A stretch of DNA of 10,405 nucleotides, from positions 1 through 10,405 of the forward strand of contig CAYZJD010000145.1 in assembly GCA_964478455.1 (NCBI GenBank), given 5' to 3'. This DNA comes from CAYZJD01 sp964478455. GTDB lineage: Bacteria; Acidobacteriota; Terriglobia; Bryobacterales; Bryobacteraceae. This document shows, piece by piece, positions 1 to 5,790 of this stretch (position 1 is its first letter; the number at the start of each line of letters is the position of its first letter). The translations under genes were made by a program, and so were the position numbers. Below the pieces are notes generated by a model. It was given only the letters and a program-made list of their open reading frames with translations, was not told where the DNA came from and searched no databases.

Positions 1-46
1 TTAAATGACCCAACCGAGACCGGTTTCGGTTACATCGTTAAATGAC
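1..46. repeat. Palindrome flanked by 9-bp direct repeats
   Basis: The sequence TTAAATGAC occurs at 1-9 and again at 38-46. Between the copies, positions 13-30 (ACCGAGACCGGTTTCGGT) form an 18-base palindrome broken only by one G/T pair (18 with 25). A perfect -35-like TTGACA follows at 47-52, but no -10 hexamer stands at a normal distance from it. It could be an operator, a transcript-end hairpin of a gene left of the window, or chance. No function is assigned. Confidence 0.4.
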
Positions 47-279
47 TTGACAGGGTTCACGGCAGTATCGCCGGCACGGGCGGGAGGGGTCGATCATCCA
101 GGCCGACGGGGTAACCAGTTTCTCCGGCGCTCCAGCTTCGCGACCCGCCCCCCTCCCGGCGAGCCTACACCTTCCACCCGCACTTTCGTGAGGCCGGCTT
201 CGAGATCCTGCGCTGAGCAGCTCCCGTGAACGGTCCGGCTTGCTGGGCCGGCCTGCACGGCTGAAGTACACTCGAAGGA
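47..279. other. Region without a confident gene
   Basis: No reading frame here looks convincingly coding. The open frames on both strands are short, arginine/proline-rich shadows typical of GC-rich DNA. One plus-strand stretch (115-216, ending in TGA at 214-216) reads AYTFHPHFREAGFEILR at its end, which has protein-like composition, but it has no ATG, GTG or TTG start and is preceded by a stop at 112-114. It may be the tail of a decayed gene or nothing. A weak -10-like TACACT lies at 267-272, just before the first gene, without a matching -35. Confidence 0.5.
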
Positions 280-1326
280 TTGGCCACCGCCGCCCTGGGA
301 ACATCGGCGATTCATTCCGCGCCCCGCTGGATCATCGGCAAACGCGGCGATCTGGTGTGGGTGATCGGCAGTTCCTTGGCCGGCTACCTCTACCTGTTCC
401 TTAACCTCGTGCTGGACGTGCCGGTCACGCTGTTGTGGTGGTTCTGGTCGGTGGGGCTGGACGGAACGCACATCTTCGGCACCGCGCTCCGCACCTACTT
501 TGACCGCGATGCGCGCTGCCGCGACCGGCGGCTGCTCTTTGGCAGCCTTCTCGTGTTCTTCTCACTTGGGCCGCTGCTGGTACTCGCCGGGCTCAAGGGA
601 CCGCTGGCGATCTTCGTCGGGACGTGGGCTTACTACCACGTGATCCGCCAGCACTACGGTTTTCTCATGCTTTATAAGGTGAAAAACCGCGACCTCGCCC
701 CGCGGGACAACCGGCTCGACAGTCTCTTCCTTGCGGTGATGCTCGTTGCGCCGCCATTCCACCGGTTCTTCGTGCACTCGCCGCACGAGCTCGGCTTGCC
801 GGAACGCATCGCGTTGGCGTCTGTGCCTGGATTCGAGCCGCTGATGTGGGCGGGCGTGGCCGCGGTCGCGGCCGCCTATGCGGCGAGGACTTACAGCCGC
901 ATTCGGCTCGGCCAATCGCTCAATGTTCCGAAAATGCTGTTGCTCGCGGGCGTCGTACCTCTCCACTGGCTCACCTTCGCGTACATGAGCTGGCAGGCGG
1001 CTGTGCCGACGGTCACCATTGTGCACAACCTCCAGTACCACGCCCTCATCTGGTTCCACAACCGAAACAAGTATGCCGTGGGTGGCGCGCCCGGTTCGCG
1101 CTTCGGGTGGTTGCCCAAGACGGCGGGAACCAGCCTCGCCGGTTATGCGCTCGCGGCCATCCTCTTCAGCCTGTTGTACCGCGTGCCCGGATTTCACCTC
1201 GGCCGCGCCTCCGATCTCGCCTTCGGCTTCTTCTGCGGATTCGGCTTGACGCACTACTACCTTGACAGCAAGATCTGGCGCGTGCGCCACGACCCGTCGC
1301 TTCGCCAGGCGCTCCGGCTCGAGTAA
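280..1326 (+). CDS. Histidine-rich polytopic membrane protein, unknown function
   Basis: A 348-residue protein, mostly hydrophobic, with about seven or eight membrane segments (roughly residues 25-45, 48-60, 86-103, 108-120, 148-160, 186-200, 218-236, 284-300 and 312-328; some are short). Histidines cluster in or beside membrane segments: D61-G-T-H64; H120 and H125 in HVIRQHYGF; H249, H254 and H260 in HNLQYHALIWFHNRNKY; and H325 in THYYLDSKIWRVRHDP at the C-terminus. This pattern recalls membrane proteins that bind metal through histidines, such as Brp/Blh carotene oxygenases or fatty-acid hydroxylases. That resemblance is mine and the family is not established. The start is TTG at 280, the first start after an in-frame stop at 262-264. 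AAGGA at 275-279 abuts it, which is closer than normal, so the true start is uncertain, but the next in-frame options (GTG at 355 and 361) would cut into the first membrane segment. Eight bases separate its stop from the next gene, suggesting co-transcription. Confidence 0.75.
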   Translation: MATAALGTSAIHSAPRWIIGKRGDLVWVIGSSLAGYLYLFLNLVLDVPVTLLWWFWSVGLDGTHIFGTALRTYFDRDARCRDRRLLFGSLLVFFSLGPLLVLAGLKGPLAIFVGTWAYYHVIRQHYGFLMLYKVKNRDLAPRDNRLDSLFLAVMLVAPPFHRFFVHSPHELGLPERIALASVPGFEPLMWAGVAAVAAAYAARTYSRIRLGQSLNVPKMLLLAGVVPLHWLTFAYMSWQAAVPTVTIVHNLQYHALIWFHNRNKYAVGGAPGSRFGWLPKTAGTSLAGYALAAILFSLLYRVPGFHLGRASDLAFGFFCGFGLTHYYLDSKIWRVRHDPSLRQALRLE

Positions 1327-1334
1327 GCTGAGAC

Positions 1335-2219
1335 TTGGCGCTCTTCGAACAGGCGATGCTGGAAAGCCGGTGGAGACTGTTCCTTCAGGCGCTGCGACCT
1401 TCCCTCCGTTACCTGATGGAAACCGAGGTTCACGTCTACGCATTCTCCGTGGCGGCTTGCGTTCTGCTCTCGTTCTTTCCGTTCCTGATCGTCATCCTCT
1501 CCTTCTGCCGCCATGTTCTCAGGTGGAGGGCGGCCATCGACGCGATCAACCTGGCGCTGGCTGACTATTTCCCGGGCCGCCTCGGGGAGTTCATCCAATA
1601 CAACCTCGATGTAACGGTTCGCGGCCGGGGGGACTTCCAGATCCTGTCCATCCTCCTGCTGCTGTTTGTGGCTAACGGAATCTTCGAGCCGCTGGAAGTG
1701 GCCTTCAACCGGGCCTGGGGCGTGCCCACTCATCGAAGCTTCTTCCGCAATCAGCTCGTCAGCCTGGGGCTGGTCTTCGTCTGTGGCAGCCTGGCTTTGC
1801 TTTCCACGCTGCTGACGGCTCTGAGCCGGGAAGTCTGGCAACGGCTGCTCGGCGGTCAATCGGAGATGGTCGGCGCGATGGCCGCGGCTGTGCTCCGTAC
1901 GGCCGCCATCCCCATGTCGATGCTGATGCTGTTCCTCATTTACTGGCTTCTGCCGAACCGGAAGGTGCCCGCGGTTCAGGTGATTCCCGCGGCCGTTGTT
2001 GTGGGTCTGACGCTCGAGGCGCTGAAGTACCTCAACCTGCTGACCTGGCCGCTGCTGCGGGCGAAGCTCGCCAGAGAGTATGGGCCGTTCGTCTACTCGA
2101 CCAGCATTGTGCTATGGAGCTTCTTTGCAGCCATGGTGGTGCTGGCGGGAGCGGAATGGTCGGCCAGGCGAGCCAGGACAACGACAGCCGCGTCTGAGCG
2201 GCCGTTTGCGCTAGACTGA
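1335..2219 (+). CDS. YihY/BrkB (UPF0761) family inner membrane protein
   Basis: A 294-residue polytopic membrane protein matching the YihY/virulence factor BrkB family. Family signatures are visible. The first membrane segment begins just after HVYAFSVAACVLLSFFPFL (residues 33-51), with the characteristic LS-F-P turn. A second hydrophobic block at about 103-117 leads into EPLEVAFNRAWGVPTHRS (118-135), equivalent to the family's N-R-aW-GV element. Further segments lie at about 141-160, 185-206 (ending in the YWLLPN motif), 213-230, and 253-275 with the usual C-terminal YGPF...W-FF...GAEW pattern. Six segments and about 290 residues are normal for the family. The molecular role is not well defined; the older 'ribonuclease BN' label for the family is regarded as an error. 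The start is TTG at 1335; ATG at 1356 (residue 8) is an equally possible start, and neither has a strong ribosome site. It lies 8 bases after the upstream membrane-protein gene, probably in one transcript. Confidence 0.88.
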   Translation: MALFEQAMLESRWRLFLQALRPSLRYLMETEVHVYAFSVAACVLLSFFPFLIVILSFCRHVLRWRAAIDAINLALADYFPGRLGEFIQYNLDVTVRGRGDFQILSILLLLFVANGIFEPLEVAFNRAWGVPTHRSFFRNQLVSLGLVFVCGSLALLSTLLTALSREVWQRLLGGQSEMVGAMAAAVLRTAAIPMSMLMLFLIYWLLPNRKVPAVQVIPAAVVVGLTLEALKYLNLLTWPLLRAKLAREYGPFVYSTSIVLWSFFAAMVVLAGAEWSARRARTTTAASERPFALD

Positions 2220-2263
2220 AATTCCAAGCAGTACTGTATCGTCTGAATTCGAGGCAGATCCAA

Positions 2264-3634
2264 ATGGCAGGGAATCCCAGTCGTCGCGATTTTGTCAAAA
2301 CGGCGGGAGCGGTGACGGCCGCTGTGTCGATCTCCGCCCCGGCGATTCGGAAGGTTTCCGCCGCCAACAATGTGGTGGCGTACGGCGTCATCGGCACCGG
2401 CGGCCGTGGCTCGTATCTCCTCAAGCACATGAAGAGCGTCGACAACGGCCGCTGCATCGCCGTCTGCGACATCGACGAGAAGAACCTGAAGAACGGCGCG
2501 GCGACGGCGGGGACGAACCCCGCGACTTACAAAGATTACCGCGAGCTGCTTTCCCGGAAGGACATTGACGCGGTCGTGATCGCCACGCCGCTTTACATGC
2601 ACTTCCCGGTGACGCGGGACGCGCTGCTGGCGGGTAAGCACGTCTTCTGCGAAAAGAGCCTCGTCTTCAAGCCCGAGGAGGTCCACGCGCTGCGCGCGCT
2701 GGCGAATGAGCGCTCCCAGCAAGTGCTTCAGGTGGGATTGCAGCGCCGGTACAGCAAGTTCTACCAGGCGGCGAAGCAAATGGTGGACAAGGGCATGATC
2801 GGCCGGGTGACCCACGTCCAGGCCCAGTGGCACCGCAATCCCGGCTGGACCATGAAGCCCGGCCCGCGCGAGAAGAACTGGCGGCTCTTCCGCGAGTTCT
2901 CCGGCGGGCTGACGGCGGAACTGGCTTCCCACCAGATCGACGTGGCCGACTGGATGTTCGGCGCTCACCCGGAGTACGTGGTCGGAGTGGGCGGGATTGA
3001 GTTCATCAAGGACGGCCGGGATGTTTACGACAACATCCAGCTTATCTACAGGTATCCGAGGGGCCAGAAGCTGGTGTACAGTTCCATCAGCACCAACAAG
3101 CACCTGCCGCTGTTCGGAGGCCAGCGCACGGAGTTCGGCGAGCGGATCATGGGCACCGGCGGCACCATCGAGATTACGGTCGGCACCGATAATGAGCCCT
3201 CGATCGGCCTGTGGTATTTCGAGCCGAAGCCCGCGACGGTGACGCCCGCCAGCCAGGCTAAGCAGGAAACGGTGATCGCCGGCGCGACGCTGGCTTCCAC
3301 CGGCCGCGGTCAACGCGGCTTGCCGATCCTGCTCGACAAGGACCAGTTCCGCGGCGACGAGTCGTTCCTCGAGAAGGAGTTAAAATTCGCCCGCCGGTGG
3401 CTCTACAGCAAGGGCGTCATGCTGCCGGAGGAGGATCGCAACCCGGTCGATGTCCAGATGGAGAGCTTCTTCGACGCGGTCCGCACCGGTGCCCGGCCGA
3501 AAGCGGATCTTGAAGTCGGCTTGGAGGATTCGACCGCGGTGATCCTGTCAAACCTGGCGATGGACGAGGGACGCCGCGTTTACTTCTCCGAAATCGAGAA
3601 GCTCGGACGAGGCGGCGAGCCCCGCAAGTCCTGA
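2264..3634 (+). CDS. Gfo/Idh/MocA family oxidoreductase with twin-arginine signal
   Basis: A 456-residue NAD(P)-dependent sugar or cyclitol oxidoreductase-like protein predicted to be exported by the Tat pathway. The N-terminus SRRDFVKTAGAVTAAVSISAPA (residues 6-27, broken here by function: SRRxFxK motif, then a mild hydrophobic stretch) is a typical Tat signal, with likely cleavage near the AA at 33-34. A Rossmann fold follows: the GVIGTGGRG dinucleotide loop at 41-49, an acidic end of beta-2 (CDID, 68-71), VVIATP at 104-109, and E130-K131, where the family usually reads EKP but this protein has EKS. The C-terminal domain carries the conserved GG-x-x-x-E-x-A-S-H-x-x-D pattern (214-226; H223, D226), expected at the active site. 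ATG at 2264 has GAGG about 8 bases upstream. The substrate cannot be told from sequence. Exported members of this family are abundant in Acidobacteriota and Planctomycetota, and tatC and tatA lie just downstream on the other strand. Confidence 0.9.
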   Translation: MAGNPSRRDFVKTAGAVTAAVSISAPAIRKVSAANNVVAYGVIGTGGRGSYLLKHMKSVDNGRCIAVCDIDEKNLKNGAATAGTNPATYKDYRELLSRKDIDAVVIATPLYMHFPVTRDALLAGKHVFCEKSLVFKPEEVHALRALANERSQQVLQVGLQRRYSKFYQAAKQMVDKGMIGRVTHVQAQWHRNPGWTMKPGPREKNWRLFREFSGGLTAELASHQIDVADWMFGAHPEYVVGVGGIEFIKDGRDVYDNIQLIYRYPRGQKLVYSSISTNKHLPLFGGQRTEFGERIMGTGGTIEITVGTDNEPSIGLWYFEPKPATVTPASQAKQETVIAGATLASTGRGQRGLPILLDKDQFRGDESFLEKELKFARRWLYSKGVMLPEEDRNPVDVQMESFFDAVRTGARPKADLEVGLEDSTAVILSNLAMDEGRRVYFSEIEKLGRGGEPRKS

Positions 3635-3657
3635 GGCCCGGCGCACAGCACCCGTCC

Positions 3658-3891
3658 TTAGGAGGCCTGCTCCCGAGAACGCCGCGCTGCCCAGTATTTC
3701 CTCATCCGCTCGGAGACCTTCTTTCTCTCCTCCGGCGGCATGTTCTTCCGGCCTCTGCGTTTCTTGAGCGCCGCCAGGTTGACGGGCTCGGAAGCTGCCT
3801 TTGCTTCCAGAAGCTGTTCGAGAGAAGCGATGGCCTCCTCCAAGCGCTTCTTCTCCGCGTACAAGTCCCGTATGGCCCTGTATAGATCCAT
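3658..3891 (-). CDS. Small basic coiled-coil protein with RRGRK and KYWAARR motifs
   Basis: A 77-residue hypothetical protein. The first half (residues 1-32, MDLYRAIRDLYAEKKRLEEA then further heptads) is a strong amphipathic helix or short coiled coil, likely for dimerisation. Then comes a short linker, and from about residue 43 a very basic tail with K-K-R-R-G-R-K (AT-hook-like), MPPEER, and SERMRKYWAARRS at 60-72. The basic tail suggests nucleic-acid binding. Small proteins with this tail are, to my recollection, recurrent in Solibacter-like Acidobacteriota, but I cannot name a family or function. The start at 3891 is well supported by GGAAAGG about 5 bases upstream (minus strand). It follows tatC by 88 bases on the same strand and could be read through from the tat operon. 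It converges on the oxidoreductase gene with a 23-base gap. Confidence 0.8.
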   Translation of the reverse strand: MDLYRAIRDLYAEKKRLEEAIASLEQLLEAKAASEPVNLAALKKRRGRKNMPPEERKKVSERMRKYWAARRSREQAS

Positions 3892-3979
3892 TCACCTTTC
3901 CTTTTTCAAAAGAATGGTGCGCCGGTGTTGCTGCTATCGTATAACGACTTCCCTTTGAAATCCAGCGGGAATTCCTTGG
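3892..3979 (-). promoter_or_regulatory. Intergenic gap with ribosome site of the small basic protein
   Basis: Read on the minus strand, this 88-base gap after tatC is more AT-rich than its surroundings and ends in a clear Shine-Dalgarno, GGAAAGGTG, just before the ATG at 3891. A TATACG hexamer (around 3934-3939) could serve as a -10, but no matching -35 is visible. No hairpin followed by T-run was found, so termination after tatC is not supported. Confidence 0.4.
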
Positions 3980-5095
3980 TCAGCGCGCCAGGAACGGCCA
4001 CTTCCAGACGAAGTGGTAACCGTACCTGGCGACGGCCATGTACACGGCTCCGGCGATCAGCGCCAGCACGCCGGCGAGGACGGGCAGAGCTATCCCCCAC
4101 GGGAAGCGCCGGTGCTCCCGGTGCAGCACCAGCAAGTAGCTGGCGAACACGCCCACGAAGTACAGCAGCACCATGGGCACGGTGAAGAGCATCAGGTTGA
4201 AAACGTCGGGAGTCGGCGTGATCAGCGCGGCGGCTACGGTGATGATCAGCACCGCGTAGCGCGTGTTCCGGATGAGGAATCGCGGCGACACGATCCGCAG
4301 CAGCGTCAGGAAGAACAGCAGAACGGGCAACTCGAAGACGAGCCCCACTCCGAGGGTGACGTTCACGAACAGGTCGAAGTACTCCGTCAGCGAGACGACC
4401 GGTTTGACGTTGATGTCCCGGCCGATGCTGAGCAGGAACTCCAGCCCGAACCGAAAAGCAACAAAGTAGGCGAACAGGCCCCCGAGTATGAACAGCCCGG
4501 CGGTGCAGATGACGAACGGCCCCGCCCAGCGCCGTTCGCGCCTGTACAGGCCCGGAGCGATGAACGCCCACGCCTGGTACAGCACCCACGGCGAGGCCAG
4601 GAAGAGCGATGTCAGCATCGGCGCCTTGACCCAGACCGTCATGAACGCGTCCATCGGCGTGATTTGAGCCAGGTTGGGGTCCGCGCCGATGTTTCGCAGC
4701 GCCTCCACCGCCGGCGCGCTGATGATCTTCCACAGCCGGTTGGCAAAGAGAATGCACAGAAAAAACGCCGCGCCGATGCCCGCGAGGCTGAGCAGGATGC
4801 GCATCCGGAGTTCTTCCAGGTGCTGCATGAAGGACATCCGCAGCATCCCCTCCTCTTCTTCGTCTTCTCCCTCTTGCTTAGGGGGAAGCGCGGCGCCTTT
4901 TCCGCCCTCATCCGCAGGCGCAGGGCTCGGAGGCGGCTCGACCACGGCCGGCGTTGCGTCGTACGCATGGATCTGGGTTTCCTGCCCGCCGCCCGTCGAG
5001 ACAGACGGATCCCCGCGGGGCACGGCTTCGGCCGGGCCGGGCGGAGTTTCAGCTTCGGGGCGTTCCGCCCCGGGATGTTCTTCTTCGGACTGCAT
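3980..5095 (-). CDS. tatC: Sec-independent protein translocase subunit TatC, with extended N-terminus
   Basis: TatC is the receptor subunit of the twin-arginine translocase, which exports folded proteins across the inner membrane. The conserved core starts at about residue 88: HLEELRMRI (92-100) for signal-peptide binding, S168-P-W...YQAWAFIAPGLYRRERR (to 189; E187), FELPV (254-258; E255) and TPTPDVFN (293-300; D297). Six core membrane segments lie at about 99-121, 160-178, 193-215, 240-265, 280-298 and 304-324. The protein is 371 residues against about 250 for typical TatC. The excess is an acidic, proline-rich, probably disordered stretch at 1-86 with an E/D run at 76-82, plus a C-terminal piece (335-358) that looks like a seventh membrane segment. 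ATG at 5095 is 17 bases after the tatA/B stop but lacks a visible ribosome site. ATGs at 4846, 4837 and 4828 are in frame, and AGGAGGGG at 4847-4854 precedes them, so a short form is possible. Confidence 0.95.
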   Translation of the reverse strand: MQSEEEHPGAERPEAETPPGPAEAVPRGDPSVSTGGGQETQIHAYDATPAVVEPPPSPAPADEGGKGAALPPKQEGEDEEEEGMLRMSFMQHLEELRMRILLSLAGIGAAFFLCILFANRLWKIISAPAVEALRNIGADPNLAQITPMDAFMTVWVKAPMLTSLFLASPWVLYQAWAFIAPGLYRRERRWAGPFVICTAGLFILGGLFAYFVAFRFGLEFLLSIGRDINVKPVVSLTEYFDLFVNVTLGVGLVFELPVLLFFLTLLRIVSPRFLIRNTRYAVLIITVAAALITPTPDVFNLMLFTVPMVLLYFVGVFASYLLVLHREHRRFPWGIALPVLAGVLALIAGAVYMAVARYGYHFVWKWPFLAR

Positions 5096-5112
5096 TCAGG
5101 TTCGGGACGATC

Positions 5113-5634
5113 TTACGACGTGACCGCTTGAGATTCAGACGCCGCGGCACCGCGCTGTGCCGGCTGCTCGTATTCATGTGCGCCTTCGGCGATGGCGCTC
5201 TCGCCGCTCGAGCCGGCTTCCGAAGTGCTTCCCCCGGCGGTTTCGACCGAGTCGGGAGCCGCGCCGCCTGTCGATTCAGCGCCCTCAGGTGCGGATGCGC
5301 TTACGGTGGATGAGTCAGAGGAGGAACTCGACGTGTCCGAGGTGTTTTCCCCGTAGCCGTAGTTCCCATAGGAATCGTAGTTGTAGTAGGAATCGCCAGT
5401 GCTCTTGTACAGCTCGTTCTGGTAGCTGCTGGTAATCTCCCTGAGCGACTCCGTTTCCTGCTCCATGCTGCGCATCTCCCGCTCGAAGGTGCTCTTCAAG
5501 TCGGTCGATGCGCGGCGGAATTCGGTGATCGCCTTGCCGATGGTCCTGCCCAGCTCCGGCAGCTTCTTCGGGCCGAAAATCAGCAGGGCGAGCACGAAGA
5601 TGAATACTGTTTCTTGCCAGCCCAGCGGGCCCAT
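5113..5634 (-). CDS. TatA/TatB-family translocase subunit with Ser/Tyr-rich tail
   Basis: A 173-residue single-span membrane protein of the TatA/TatB family, partner of the TatC encoded 17 bases downstream. Residues 6-21 (WQETVFIFVLALLIFG) form the membrane helix. It is followed by FGPKKLPELGR (20-30), the diagnostic hinge, and an amphipathic helix to about residue 60 (FRRASTDLKSTFEREM). The FG-PKKLPELG hinge is TatA-like, while a Glu at position 8 and the overall length are more TatB-like, so the subtype is left open. From about residue 73 the tail is low-complexity: YYNYDSYGNYGYG near 81-93, then a serine/threonine run, then a Glu/Gly/Ala-rich acidic region to the C-terminus. TatA proteins are normally 60-90 residues. 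ATG at 5634 is supported by GGGAGG about 10 bases upstream; the longer open frame to 6231 overlaps another gene and is rejected. Confidence 0.92.
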   Translation of the reverse strand: MGPLGWQETVFIFVLALLIFGPKKLPELGRTIGKAITEFRRASTDLKSTFEREMRSMEQETESLREITSSYQNELYKSTGDSYYNYDSYGNYGYGENTSDTSSSSSDSSTVSASAPEGAESTGGAAPDSVETAGGSTSEAGSSGESAIAEGAHEYEQPAQRGAAASESQAVTS

Positions 5635-5650
5635 CTTGGTCTTTCCTCCC
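5635..5650 (-). promoter_or_regulatory. Ribosome binding site of the tatA/B-like gene
   Basis: Read on the minus strand, GGGAGGAAAG lies about 10 bases before the ATG at 5634. It fixes the start of the TatA/B-like protein at the position where its membrane helix begins, against an open frame that runs much further upstream. Confidence 0.7.
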
Positions 5651-5670
5651 GTCCGAATCGATTCCACTTC

Positions 5671-5700
5671 ATGATACCGGGCTGTTTCGGACAGCGTCAA
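5671..5700 (-). promoter_or_regulatory. Sigma-70-type promoter for the tat genes
   Basis: On the minus strand, TTGACG (5695-5700) is separated by 18 bases from TATCAT (5671-5676). Each hexamer matches the sigma-70 consensus at five of six and four of six positions respectively. Transcription would begin near 5664, giving a leader of about 30 bases that contains the Shine-Dalgarno. It would drive the tatA/B-like gene, tatC and possibly the small basic protein. Confidence 0.55.
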
Positions 5701-5772
5701 CCAAGTGCCGCCGCCGATGCCGAACCCCAGGCCAGGCCCACCCAAGGAAACCTCCACGGCGGTCTCTCCGGA

Positions 5773-5778
5773 TATACT
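5773..5778 (+). promoter_or_regulatory. Possible -10 element for the glycan-degradation cluster
   Basis: TATACT differs from the TATAAT consensus by one base and stands 12 bases before the ATG at 5791. There is no recognisable -35 at 16-18 bases and no Shine-Dalgarno, so a transcript from here would have a very short leader. Weakly supported. Confidence 0.25.
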
Positions 5779-5790
5779 GTTCTGCTGATC

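Noticed and set aside
2093..3313. Long minus-strand open frame (406 codons) opposite the oxidoreductase
   Set aside because: It is the antisense shadow of a clear Gfo/Idh/MocA gene: His/Arg/Val-rich with no recognisable motif.
4013..5131. Long plus-strand open frame opposite tatC
   Set aside because: It is rich in Gln, Arg and His as expected for the complement of a hydrophobic membrane protein; tatC is unambiguous.
5683..5694. CTGT-N5-ACAG inverted repeat in the tat promoter spacer
   Set aside because: Four-base arms are too short to claim an operator, and the spacing does not fit the LexA-type CTGT-N8-ACAG site.
5614..5790. Upstream extension of the DUF6807 frame
   Set aside because: It overlaps the tat promoter and the start of the tat gene, and has no protein-like composition; the signal peptide starts at 5791.
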